Shown: positions 47,749 through 59,496 of the stretch, in pieces
Position numbering within the stretch: the stretch's first letter is position 1
Layout of the letters: each line of letters starts with the position of its first letter
From: Lamellibrachia satsuma
Lineage: Eukaryota > Annelida > Polychaeta > Sabellida > Siboglinidae
Direction: 5' to 3'
Length of the DNA: 64,000 nt
Assembly (NCBI GenBank): GCA_033239005.1
Contig: BSQZ01000015.1
Coordinates: 8,443,001 to 8,507,000, forward strand
Translations under genes and position numbers: made by a program
The notes under the pieces: model-generated
Seen by the model: only the letters and a program-made list of their open reading frames with translations
The model's database searches: none
Told to the model about the DNA's origin: nothing

Positions 47749-50700
47749 TTACAAGATGAAAGGAACTATCGCATGACGACTGCGAGGATAGTTGCTAAAT
47801 TCACGACAGTAGTTCTGATGCTTGCCAATTGCCCACATCGTCATTTGATAGAGTCCCGCAATCATGAACAGGCCAGCTGAAACAACAAGCCAGCCCATTA
47901 GTACTGCAAACATAAACAGGCCAGCTAAAACAACACGCCAGCCCATTAGTGCTGCAAACATGAACAGGCCAGCTAAAACAACAAGCCAGCCCATTAGTAC
48001 TGCAAACATGAACAGGCCAGCTGGAACAACATGCCAGCCCATTAGTACTGCAAACATGAACAGGCCAGCTAACACAAGTCAGCCCATTAGTACTGCAAAC
48101 ATGAACAGGCCAGCTGAAACAAAAAGCCAGCACTGCAAACATGAACAGGCCAGCTGATACAACAAGCCAGTCCATTAGTAATGCAAACATGAACAGGCCA
48201 GCTGAAACAAACAAGCCAGCCCATTAGTACTGCAAACATGAACAGACCAGTTAAAACAACAAGCCAGCCCATTAGTACTGCAAACATGAACAGACCAGCT
48301 AAAACAACAAGCCAGCCCATTAGTACTGCAAACATGAACAGGCCAGCTAACACAACAAGTCAGCCCATTAGTACTGCAAACATGAACAGGCCAGCTGAAA
48401 CAAAAAGCCAGCACTGCAAACACGAACATGATAGCTGAAAACAATGACACACATTTCTGTTTTGATAAATTGTGTTAAGAGATCATAAGAATCTTAGTGA
48501 AACAGGGTAAAGCAGGAAACGGTCTTGGCAGCTGATTGGTCACCTTGTTTTTACTACAGGCATTGGGCAATTAATCTAATATGTTAACTAATTAGTAGAT
48601 TAATTGCCCAATAACTAGTTAACTTTCAAATTAACTTAACTTAATAAAAAATAATCCAAGTTTAGCTTATGTTAACTAGTTAAGTTAATCTTGAAGGATT
48701 ATTTTCGATTAAATGAAGTTTAAGTTAACTTCTAATTGGGAAGTTAACTTGTTAAGTTAATGTTGACTTACACTACATGTAAATCTGGAGTTTATAGAAT
48801 GTGCAGCCGGTCAACTATTTTACTCTCTTGTCACCAGTAAAATAGTTTACCTGCTGCACATCCTATAAACTCCAAGTGTGACCCACTGAGCCAATGTCCG
48901 TCTACCTGTATCTAAACATGTGGATGACATTATTCTAATTACTTTGTAAAAAATAAGTCAATTGAAGTTAAGGCCACACACGGCAGGTGAAATTACGTAT
49001 TTTGAAAAAAATATGCTCAAAATGTGTTTCCTCCTTTTTCCGATAGCTTTATATGTTAATTATCAATAAAGTTAATTTTTATGACGATCACATACCTCTA
49101 AATCACTTTTATTCGTGAATAAAGTCTACCCCTATCAAGTAATAGTCCCATTTTGATTTTCAAAAGTTCGAAAATATGCGATGTTTAGACCTTAGCAACA
49201 CTGCCGTAAATTCACCGTACGCCATTTTGTTGGGTACGGATAGATTCCCCTTTCCGTTCTCTAACTGCCTGTCTAGACGGCATCCCCACCCTTTGACCCG
49301 TACTCGCTGGACATAGGCATATAAGTAAGCAGTATTCTACCAACTATCTCCTTATTTGGTATTCGGCATCATGGTACTTCACCGTCGGGACGCTCCGCTG
49401 TACTTCCGACCCGCATTGACCCAGATATTTCCATACATGGCGCGGACATTTCCATATGACGCATGATCTCCCACAATGCATGATATTGTTATTTCCGAGT
49501 GTAAACAACAATGGCGTCTAACGAAAGTAATCATCGAGTCAGAACGAATAAGTTTTCCACAAAGCATGCTTTTGGGCAGAAAAAGAAAGGGAGAGCACAG
49601 CAACTGCCGGTATGCATGTGCAAATAGGACAATTTCGGCCGCGAAACAGCTGGATACGGCAAAAATGCAGCTGTGCGTTGCCACTGCAGACGACGAGTTA
49701 GCGAACGGGGGCACAGGTCAAGCGCCGAGGAGGAAGAAGGGCCAGCATGCAAGGCTGGCAGATTTGACTGAATGTTGTGGAACCTTGTTTGTCTTGTGGA
49801 CTCTGTTACTGTCTACTTGTTTCTTAATTGTTCCTGAGGTTAACAAATTTAGTTAAAATTTGTTTATGTATATAGACGTAGCCTGTCCGCGGGGTGACCT
49901 GAGAATTAAGGTACACATTTACATTTGGAAACATAGCTTTCTATATGTTTTATCAATCCTGATTGATGTTATCATATACATGACACTTCAACTTCTTCAA
50001 CACCTTCAAGTCATGCATCAAGTCATTATTTGAGTAAATACACAACCCTGTCAAATACCTACCAAAGAAACTTGCTAAAATCAAGTACTCAAATCAACAG
50101 AAGTTGTAGAAAACTGCTAATAAAGGAGCTTATACAGGCCAGATGGCCTCCTGTCCCACCAGCCATACTGGTAAAAATACTGGTAAGAAACTTCTGTTGT
50201 ATATTAATAATGACACACAAAAATTCCAAAATGGCGGCCATTTTGTTTGGTTCATATATCACATTTGCAGGGAGCATATCTCTGGAAGTACTTATGCCAG
50301 CAACATAATGTTTACATTGTTATATTCAGTATAATAATGTCTATAAGCATGCCAAAGGAAATGTCTATGTGACACATAGTTTGAAAGTATCAGAAGTATT
50401 GACGGTAAGGAAATCTTTGACGGCCGTTTTCTCAAATACATGTTTTCTGCATTTGGAAAAAGGATATCTCTGTGAGTAATTATGCTATACAAATAAGGTT
50501 TTGTATGTTGCATTCAGCATACTTTACTCTGTACAATAACCAGAGACATTTTAAAAATCATCAACAGTTTGAAAGATAAGCACGTATTTGTTGCCAAAAA
50601 TGAAGCAAATTATAAAATGTTGGGAAAGTGCCATTCATTGTGATTCGATTGGCGATTAATAAACATTTTATAATGAACATGATTATGTAGCAGGTAGTGG

Positions 50701-53700
50701 TTTCTTGTTTGTCTTGTTATCTTGCATGGGAATTGTTGGCAGTAATCTTCTTGGGAGTAGTGGTTTACATGGAAATCACAATTTTCTAGAAAATCACAAT
50801 TTAATTTAATTAATTAACTTTACTGGAATAGGTTAATTTTAATTAATAAAAAAATCACAATTAACTTTCAATTAACTTTTTTATTGGGTATATTATGTTA
50901 TGCAATCGGGTGGCAACTGCCACTGGCTTACTGTCAGGAGTAAGAATTTGCCTTGATGATCATAGTGCCCATTAGACACAGCCACTCAGCCAGTGGCTCA
51001 AGTTCACCCAGAGTCTTCCCGTTGCAGCTACTTCCCGTAACAGCTACTTCCTGTTATGGCTACTTTATTTTCCCGTTATGGCTACTTTTTGGAGGAGCAT
51101 TGATTTATTTGTATGTGGTTGTAAGCTGAGACATTTTCACCATGAATAATTCTATGTTTAGTATCACTGAGGACACTGTATCTGTATCTACATAATATTA
51201 TTGAAGATGGATGTGGTCGAATTTGTCATGTACAGAGGTTCCAGTGTAGGTGTACTGGGCCAAATGGCAACAAGTACTGGGTGTGTACCAGATATGACTT
51301 TAAATACAAGTCAACAGTGAGAACCAGTGAGGCTGGTGTCTTTATGAAGTAGGGTGGTGAGCATGACCACCCTCCTTGAAGTTCACAAAACTTGGGTGGG
51401 GTAAACATCACCCCAACATCTTCAAGTTTGTGGAGGCGATGAGGAAGGAGCAGGCAGCAACAAAGCTTAAGCTGGCACAACATGATGCAGCCATACCACC
51501 ACCACCACAGAAAAAGAGGAAGTATTGGATTGTGAACCAGCATCTGGCTCAGTTCAAACAGTAGTATGTGATGGGGGAAAGATCTGTACTGAGTTTTCTG
51601 CTTGTAGATGGACACTTACTTAAATTAGAGTGACATTGTGATGATTGATGACAGTTACGTGTTGATGTTAGAATGACATTCACTTGATACATGACTTTCA
51701 TTCAATGCATAATTTTGGGCATAATGTATGGAGTATCTTATACTGAGTACTCTGTACAATTAATGTCTTCATGTCTTAATAAAACTGTAATGCATACACA
51801 TCAGGTATTTTAATGTTTTATACCATCTGAAATAATTTATTCTCCATTGGCTCAAGAATAGAATCAAGGAAGTAGCTAGTTTCAATTTCTAATTAGTTGT
51901 TCCCACAACAATAGCCATAACGGGAAAAAAGTAGCCATAATGGAAAGTAGCCGTAACGGGAAGTAGCCGTAATGGGCCTAACTCAGCCACCTAACCAATA
52001 TCAAAGAAAGCGTAAAATGAGGTCCAGGCAGTGTCAATCAGTTAATAAGCTGAATTGTGAGTGTGCCTGGCCAAGTACTATGACTACCTACTCTTGCTTT
52101 TGTGGCTTTCATCACCCAACGAAGGTGATGCAATACAAAGTGTATCTGAGGTATGGGGTTTTTCTAGAAACAATCCCATATGACAAAATCCAAATGTGAA
52201 AAGTGAATGAAATCCCACAATACAATATTTAACTTAAATTCTTGAAATGTGCTTTCAAGGTGTATATATATTTGTACAATGTAATTAGGTTTCATTAACT
52301 TGCTTGCCATGTTGCAGACAGGGACACCAGTTAGGTGGGACACCAGTTAGGTGACTTTCATCACCCAACGAAGGGGATGCAATACAAAGTGTATCTGGGG
52401 TCTGGGGTTTTTCTGGAAACAATCCCATATGACAAAATCCAAATGTTCATTTTCCACCTGTATTTCTGTCTCCATGTCTAAACCACGTGTGTATAAAGAA
52501 TTTGACCTCCCAGTCAACATTGAAGTTAATTGAAATTAATTGTTAATTTAATGAAAGTTAATTGTTAATTTAATTTAACTGAACAATTTGGGAGGTTAAT
52601 TTAATTTAATTGACTTGATAAATGTGTGAGGTTAATTTAATTTAACTGTAATTTAATTAATTAACTTTCCAAGTTAATTGTCCTATGCCTGCTGGTATGT
52701 TACATTTTGCCGCAATGGTAAAACATGTTACAACTTGCCCCGCTGGCTGTTGCAACTTGCCCATCATCGGGATAAATTGTAACAGATTAGGAGACCTCAT
52801 AAAACATATCAATGCGCAAATGTATATTGCATTAAGCATTTGTTTATGCACCTGCTATGTGCAGGAGATATTTGTGGTTTCGTTGTCATTAAAAAAGTTT
52901 CGATCAGATAACAATTCGAACCGCAATCCTTAAATATGTTGTTTTTGTTACAATTAGCCCCAGTCTCCCCTATATTTAAAAGTAGTATCCCAAGATTTTC
53001 ATTCATGTTTGTCATTACAATTATGCTGACAAAGCGATTCAGACATTGGCTCAAATAAGGGGCCCCTACATATAATAACATGATAACATCTCAATAACTA
53101 CAAAAATCACATTCCAAGATGTACAATTCTGCTGATTCCTGGAAGAGTCTCTTCCCTGGTCATTCATAGTAACATACCTGGTAAGCACTGTGTCATGAGG
53201 GTGAAGCTGAACCAAGCGGAGGCTTCATAGGTGTAGTTGGGGCAGGAGACAAAGTTGAAGAGCCAGGTGAACGGGTTGGCTGTAGGGTAGGGGATTCGGC
53301 GCACTTTTGTACCTGCAGTAAAGTCACTCTTATTATCGCTTTAAAATTTTTTTATTTTCATATGTACAATTCAGGTTTTTTTAAGGTTCAGCTCATACAG
53401 GCAACATATTTTGACAACTGGCTTACACTAAAACTCCATCCTCAGCCTATCGCAAATCCGGTTTGTCAATATCCAAATACGGTTTATGTAGTGTGTGAAT
53501 AGTTTATGTAACATCCGCAGTCAATTTAATAAAAAAATCCCTATTTGTGTTCAAATTATCGAAAGAATTTACTTTAGTTGTTAAATATGATAAGGCTCAA
53601 AATGCTGAATATCCAAAATGGTAAAGATGTTCGGGTCAATGCTGATCTTGAGTTTTCAGCGTTTCCATTTTTACTTCAATTAATGTTGGACCAAACATCA

Positions 53701-56700
53701 AGTAAGCAAGCATGTTGCAGTGTATACTAGGTAGATTTGATTTTTCGCAAACTGAATTTGAAATGAGACTAGCGAAAAAATCGAATTGAGGAAGAACCTT
53801 TAAGATGGTGACCAATTGAGGAGGAACCTTTAGGATGGTGACCAATTGAGGAGGAACCTTTAAGATGGTGACCAATTGAGGAGGAACCTTTAAGATAGTG
53901 ACCAATTGCGTTTTATGTCGCGCATTGCATGCAACAAAATAAGTACATCCCAACAACTGCTGAATTTATTAATGAAATATGCTGTTAAAATTGCTGTGTA
54001 GAAGTTATTTAATTTTCAAATCATGAAGCGAACTTTGGAGAATATTGACAAAAAACAAATGTCAACTTCGCCATGCTAATTTGCTGTGCCCTACTGGTGA
54101 GTGGGTGCACAACCGATCATTTCAGGGATATGACAGGCAGAAGAGGAAACCCTGAAATAATTTGACTGGGTGGTAAGGGCCCGGAAGAAGCAGGGGGCGT
54201 GGTGGAAGGTGCGGGAGGGGGCAACCCCGCTCCTGCTAGAGGGGTCTGATTTCTGAGACACTTTGTAGCCAAACCAAAATGTTCAAAATCAGGACTCTTA
54301 CAAGGAGCAAAATAAAAATTCTGACGTTTTTTAAAACAAAATACATTTCAGATTGGGAGGAGTGGGGGGGTAATCTACAAGGTTATCTAACAGCTATGCT
54401 GCAAACTGCTTGTTCCATCTATCCACCTGATCTGGTCATGGTTTTTAACATGCTTAATAAGTGTCATAAACATTTTGACAGTTGGGTTCCACTATACGTG
54501 TAAGTTTTATATTTTAATAGAGTTTGAATTCTTAAGTCTTCTTATGCAGATTCTAGTTTTAATTGAAAATATTTTGCCAGATAAATTTTTTTTTAATTAG
54601 CGTGTCCCCACTAAAGTAATACTTTTTTGTGAATGCTATTTAACCTCATCCTCTCACCACCCCTCTCTATTAAAAATACGAGATATAAAATGATTAGATT
54701 TAGCACAAATTATCGCCCATTAAACACTTATGAAAAAGCTAAAAATTTGACCTTTAGCATTACCCTCTTAATGAATTAATGGGTGGGACGCATATGAAAA
54801 CAATTTCAGATATAAATTAGACTCTGAATTTGATGTGTTATCACGAATTGAGAGAAATACGGAGGAAGAGTCGACATAGGCCCTAATTAGAATTTTCGGC
54901 AAACAACTGGTTACACGGATAGTGAAAAATAACCTATTTTAAAAATATATTTCTGATCAAATTTATAGATGAGGCAAAAAAATATTCATACTGATAAAAT
55001 TATTATATTTTATTAGCCATTTGTGTGGTTGTAAGAGTGGGTGGCTTTCAATGGGGCATATATGAACTGGATTTTCAACTGAAGTGATTTATATTATTTC
55101 CTGTTTATTTCACAAGATGCGCAGATGCTAGTGTTGTTTCTTTCAAATGATCCCATTGGTGGAGAGGGCCAACACACTGCACATTCATCCAATCACAGTG
55201 ATCGTATCAAAAATAGTTGGAGAAATGTTTGTTGACGTCAATGGGAAGTAACACATCGGTAGCAAACTAGCAACACGTGGGTAGAGTTCTCCAGCAAAAA
55301 CATGAACCACAAATGAAAAATATGATCACCCTATACCCCCAGATTTTTAAACCGGATTCACACAAATCACAAAAAAATTTATTCATCCACGTCGTACTCA
55401 TCATTAAGTACAGTAAATGTGTCATCCACATAACGCAGCCACAGCGATGGAGGTTGAGGTGTTGTAGAGGGCTAGTTCTTCAAATAGTTCCATGTATAGG
55501 TTGGCTACTAGGGGGGATACGGGCGAGCCCATTGCTTCCTCATGTGTATGTTGGTAGTAGACCCCATCATACAGGAAATAGGTGGTATTCAGACAAAAGT
55601 CAAGGAGCTCCACTATCTGTGTGATAGATAGTTCAGTATGGCTGGCTAGATTGTCATCTTTGTGAAGTTTCCTAGTGATGACTTTTAGGGCTTTATCTAC
55701 AGGGACATCGGTGAAGAGTGGTATGACGCCAGTTTCCGCCCATGTGATATTTCCAACCCCTTTACTTGTCCACCAGCTCCTTGGTATTTCGCTGCATTGT
55801 ATGTGATACTTTCACAGCTAGATACAATTGGCCTAAGAGGGTAGTTGGCTTTGGTCATCAGTGCATGAACAAAGTCCACAGTAGATGGGTTGAAATGTCG
55901 CATTCGTTAAAATTTTTGCTCCAAAGTGCAAATTATTACTTTCTAATGGAATCTCATAAGATTCATCATGTTAAATAAATTCTATATAGGATTGACATGG
56001 GTATGGTGTGTCAGTACTTCTCTCTAATGTGTTATGAAAGAGTACTTGCTATATATGTGATGTATGATGGGTTTTGGGTTTTGATAGCAAATAGACTTTG
56101 GTGGGAGTAAGTAGACTTTGGTGGGAGTAAGTAGACTTGTGGTGGGAGTCAGTACACTTCATTGTGGTGGAAGTACACTTGTGGTGGGAGTAAGTACACT
56201 TGTGGTGGGAGTAAGTACACTTGGGTGGGAGTAAGTACACTTGTGGTGGAAGTAAGTACACTTTAGTGGGAGTAAGTACACTTGGGTGGGACTAAGTACA
56301 CTTTGATGGGAGTAAGTACACTTGTGCTTGGCTGTCAAAATTTGTTTTTTTAGGACCTAAGTCAGGGGAGAATTTGTATAGGCTATGCCACATGTTTGAC
56401 ATTGGAATAGAACAGTTTGAAAAAAATTATATCAAGTTTGCACTTGAAAATTAACAAATGTGTGAGAAGATGAAAGATTCCTTGTCATATCTCACCTGGT
56501 GGTCGTAGATTCCTCAGTACAATGTGTATTGACATATTTCCAAGTTCAGACAACTGAAAGAAAGGATTTCTGTATTGTGCTTATGCTAGGTAGAAATTGA
56601 TGTTGCTTTTTATCACAACCACATAATAACCTTAGTGAACGAGCAATAATTTTTTTTTAAAATTTCTTAGACTCCAGAAGTTGGTGATGTTTTGCCATTG

Positions 56701-56844
56701 AGTGTTCACTGCCCAATCACTGCACATGGGTGCAATTTATATTTACATTATATTTATATTAAAGCCTCAATTCCATTGTAGAACACATAAACATACTTAC
56801 GATAAAGCTGGCCAAGCCACCATACACTTGCAAGTTTCCAAAGG
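47749..56844 (-). CDS. TECR: TECR, very-long-chain trans-2-enoyl-CoA reductase (last four exons; 5' part not in window)
   Basis: Minus-strand exons 56844-56801 (44 nt), 56553-56496 (58 nt), 53312-53178 (135 nt) and 47876-47749 (128 nt including TAA) join in phase and encode about 120 residues. Signatures in order are [69 protein letters not shown] and [20 protein letters not shown], ending [14 protein letters not shown]. This is the steroid 5-alpha-reductase-type C-terminal domain of TECR, which does the NADPH-dependent last step of very-long-chain fatty-acid elongation in the ER membrane (known). Vertebrate TECR has about 308 residues, so roughly 180 N-terminal residues are missing. I found no further exon up to 64000, and a large transposon complex fills that side. 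The acceptor of the last exon is embedded in a 48-bp tandem repeat. Confidence 0.93.
47863..48440 (-). repeat. 48-bp minisatellite built from the acceptor region of the last TECR exon, about 12 copies
   Basis: The plus-strand unit is CATGAACAGGCCAGCTAAAA followed by CAACAAGCCAGCCCATTAGTACTGCAAA. On the minus strand each unit contains TTGTTTTAG|CTGGCCTGTTCATG, matching the true TECR acceptor and exon start (TTTCAG|CTGGCCTGTTCATG at 47876). The period is mostly 48 (16 codons), with shorter units near 48100 and 48380. The frame is open from the exon through four upstream units to 48075 and encodes [15 protein letters not shown] blocks. Confidence 0.93.
48562..48612. repeat. Hairpin with 17-bp arms in TTAA-rich sequence
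   Basis: ATTGGGCAATTAATCTA at 48562-48578 is mirrored exactly by TAGATTAATTGCCCAAT at 48596-48612. Surrounding sequence to 48770 is rich in GTTAACTT motifs. It is probably part of a MITE in the TECR intron. Confidence 0.8.
48787..48873. repeat. Hairpin with about 38-bp arms
   Basis: GGAGTTTATAGAATGTGCAG at 48787 is mirrored by CTGCACATCCTATAAACTCC ending 48873. The pairing extends through ACTATTTTACT to a loop of about 11 nt. It looks like a small palindromic MITE or a structured transcript region. Confidence 0.8.
49200..49860 (+). other. CpG-rich block with a short ORF, unrecognised
   Basis: The block is richer in CpG than the surrounding TECR intron (CGTCGGGACGCTCCG, TTTCGGCCGCGAAACAGC). 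An ATG at 49511 opens [19 protein letters not shown] ... [11 protein letters not shown], which ends just before a possible donor GTATGC; another frame runs 49476-49856. I recognise no family. It could be a promoter with a first exon of an unseen gene, or the 5' part of a transposon. Confidence 0.3.
49861..51017. other. TECR intron stretch without recognisable genes
   Basis: AT-rich sequence with no coding signature. TTAATTAATT-rich phrases at 50806-50885 resemble those at 48600-48760 and 52500-52680 and may be parts of one MITE family. Confidence 0.4.
51018..51976 (+). mobile_element. TIR element carrying a decayed FLYWCH-domain gene
   Basis: The left end CCCGTTGCAGCTACTTCCCG is mirrored at the right (CGGGAAGTAGCCGTAATGGG). 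Both ends contain several further CCCGTTATGGCTACTTT-type units in opposite orientation. Inside, 51230-51380 reads [32 protein letters not shown] and GEHDHPP, a FLYWCH zinc finger (F..C...Y.W.C...GEH.HP) with a stop near 51350. It is followed in another frame by [20 protein letters not shown] and [18 protein letters not shown] domains occur in Mutator-like elements and their host derivatives; no transposase catalytic core is present here. Confidence 0.65.
52106..52447. repeat. Direct repeat pair of about 92 bp, 249 bp apart
   Basis: CTTTCATCACCCAACGAAGG with the following ATGCAATACAAAGTGTATCT and ACAATCCCATATGACAAAAT is present at 52106-52196 and 52355-52447. A small tandem GACACCAGTTAGGTG lies just before the second copy. 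Confidence 0.85.
52500..52690. repeat. TTAATT-rich low-complexity block
   Basis: Repeated GGTTAATTTAATTTAA and TTAATTGTTAATTTAA phrases fill this block. No gene is visible from here to the TECR exon at 53178. Confidence 0.6.
53782..53908. repeat. 30-bp minisatellite, about four units
   Basis: ACCAATTGAGGAGGAACCTT plus TAAGATGGTG repeats at 53811, 53841 and 53871, with a preceding degenerate unit. A 30-bp unit keeps one frame open on the minus strand ([10 protein letters not shown] repeats), which is not a real gene. Confidence 0.93.
53909..55340. other. TECR intron stretch without recognisable genes
   Basis: No family signature or strong repeat is seen. Open frames are short and isolated. 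Confidence 0.4.
55340..55910 (-). mobile_element. Penelope-like element reverse transcriptase fragment
   Basis: The minus strand reads [20 protein letters not shown] (55850-55790) and, downstream, [20 protein letters not shown], then [20 protein letters not shown] and LFEELALYN (55613-55470). The [16 protein letters not shown] box is a hallmark of Penelope-like RT. Frameshifts separate the two parts, and the C-terminal GIY-YIG domain is missing. It has the same orientation as TECR, in whose intron it lies. Confidence 0.85.
56085..56330. repeat. Minisatellite of GTGGGAGTAAGTACACTTG units
   Basis: About 13 units of 17-20 bp, each close to TGGTGGGAGTAAGTACACTT, with slight length variation. Confidence 0.95.
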
Positions 56845-56934
56845 CTGCAAATCAAGGTATGTCAGAAGATGTTAGCGCCAAACACAGACAAATAATTATC
56901 AACAATGTTCTAGGATAGATGATGACTATTACAA

Positions 56935-57115
56935 GGATGGGTCAAGTACATTGGCAATGTATTTAAGTACAAGTACTTTCAATTTGTCAAGTCCAAGTAC
57001 AAGTATTCGTCTAAAAAATACAAGTACAAGTACTTTGTGAAAAATTCAAGTACAAGTCCAAAGTACTTTGACATTTTTAGTCAAGTACAGTCAAGTACAT
57101 CAAACGCTACATTTA
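56935..57115. repeat. CAAGTAC-rich repeat
   Basis: CAAGTACAAGTACTTT-type motifs occur many times. A related GAGTAC-rich block lies at 57478-57695. The two could be ends of one hAT-like element, but paired terminal inverted repeats were not identified. Confidence 0.6.
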
Positions 57116-57477
57116 TGTTTCATATTGGTGAAGGTCAAAGCGATGAAAACACAAAAGCAGCAGTATTATGCATATGCTTGCTGGGTATTTATCATCAACA
57201 TATCTGAACAGATTGCAATTGACTACTTATCAGTGATTATCCTAAGCCAAGTTAATTATGTCTACCACAATACAGGTGGATTGGTGGCTTTGGATCATCT
57301 GAAGCCACTATAGCTGATCAAGAGTTCAGTTAGTTTATTCCATGTAATTGGCTCATGGCTTCAAATAATCCTAAGTCATTGACAATGTGTGTATGATTGA
57401 TTGAAGGGTTCAGCTGATATGCATGTAAGTGCTTATGCTGCTCCTCCCCTTTTAGACCTGGGGCCAAGTATTTTTTC

Positions 57478-57695
57478 ATGAGACCGCGTATGAGTACATT
57501 GCTAAAAGCTGAGTACGAATACGAGTACATTGCTAAAAGCTGAATACGAGTACATTGCTAAAAGCTGAGTACGAGTACATTGCTAAAAGCTGAGTATGAG
57601 TACGAGTACATTACTAAAAGCTGAGTATGAGTACGAGTACATTGCTAAAAGCTGAGTATGAATACAAGTACGTTCTCATGAGTACGAGTACATAT
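57478..57695. repeat. GAGTACATTGCTAAAAGCT minisatellite
   Basis: About seven units of 24-32 bp share GAGTACATTGCTAAAAGCT, with GAGTACGAGTAC inserted in some copies. Confidence 0.9.
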
Positions 57696-59496
57696 TTGAT
57701 AAATATTAAATAATAATGTATTTTAAATACAAAAATATTAATTAATCTAATTTATATCACTCAGCAACAAGTGAATAGGGTAAATGTGCCCATTGCCGGA
57801 CAGTACCATCTATCGGACACTTTATATTAAAATGATTGGAATAGAACAATAAAACGATATGAGTCAGTGGCGCCAACTAGTGTCAAGCTAAGCATATCTT
57901 CTTTAATTCTACACTTTAGTTACGCCACCTGGCGAATAATATTGGTGTCTGGGCGACGTCACTTGAAGAATGCCGAACGCACCTGTCTAAACGCGCGCTA
58001 CAGTTTGAAATCGGTAAGTAGGCCTGCAAGTGTCTGGCTGCAATATTTCTTATTAGTGGTTGATTAGCCTTTCCATGTAAATAGAGTGACATTATGAATA
58101 CATAGAGAACACACTGGATGCATTTACCTGTGTCAATGACCATCCCACATATCATATAGGCAGTGTCCGATTACTGGCACAGGTATTAAGTTCGAATTTA
58201 GTTTCCGGACAATGTGTCCGATAACTGAAATGGCACCTTTTTTTTGCACTGCATATACACTCAACGTAAAGCGTAATAAGTGACGCAAGTGCTGCATCGT
58301 TTGTCGGGCTTTTTGATATTCCGTAACCAGAAACCGGACACGACGGACAGGGGTGTCTGATAACCAACCAGTTTTCGGACAGCTCCGTTCAAGGCGCCTA
58401 TATCCCATATGTATTTTAGGGCTGCAGTTTAAAACATTATAAAATAAACCGGCTGTGTTATTCTCCCGATTATTACATAAACTACGACGTATTCTAGGCT
58501 TGCACTATGTCTACAGATCATGTCAAAATACAAGTACGCAAAGGAACAAATGGCGGCAGCCCTGGTTGCCTGTCGTACCCAGCGCATGGGGGTGCGTAGA
58601 GCGGCGGAACAATTTTCAGTGCCAAGGTCCACACTAAGCGACAAGTTGCTCGGCAAGACGCCCGAGCAGCGCAAATGTGGTCCAGACACAGTCCTAACTT
58701 CGCAGGTGCATGTTTTTGCTCAATATAGTTTCACTTATAAATCTAGAGACCTAGGCCTAACCACTAATCCAGCATATTATAATGCTGCGGTTGTAGCGTA
58801 GTTATATTCTGTAGCATATCGTTGGCCTGCATTACATTTCCCCACTATGCAATAATAATAATAATGATTAATTTATGTATATAATATACATACATGCATG
58901 CATACATACATTCATACATGTATATTAGGCCTATATATAAAATAGGCTATACATGTAGCCTACATTGGTCATAATATGCTAGTCAATAAAATATAGGCTT
59001 TAGCCTATATGTAAACATAGGCAAAAAACTAGGGATTGTAATGTTAGTAGGAGAGGTATATGCCCAAGCGTTGTGTAATTTTTAAAGATCCTTAGGCTGC
59101 ATGTCCTACGAATTATAACAGTATATGTTGACATGTGTATTTAATTTTCTTTTAATTAATTACCATTCCTTTTTTCAGGACGACCTGGTGCGTTGGCTGG
59201 TGCACCTGGCGAAGACGGGACACTCGCTGAAGAAGGGCGAGCTATTGGATTCGGCGAGAAAGATTGTTGAAGATGACCAGTGGAAGACGCCATTCAATAA
59301 CAACCGACCAGGCGAAACCTGGTACAGAAGTTTCATGTGCCGACACCCCGAGATTGTGGTTCGCGAACCAGAGGGCGTGACTGGACTGTGACAGAGGAAT
59401 CGATTCGGAAGTGGTTTGAAAAAACGAAAGACTACCTGTCGAATAATGAAGGTAGTGCTTTCGCCGATATCATGGCTGACCCAAGACGTGTCTTAA

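Noticed and set aside
47801..48450. Overlapping ORFs with [14 protein letters not shown] or [12 protein letters not shown] repeats as independent genes
   Set aside because: They are frames of the 48-bp minisatellite. Only the part continuous with the last TECR exon (to 48075) has possible coding meaning.
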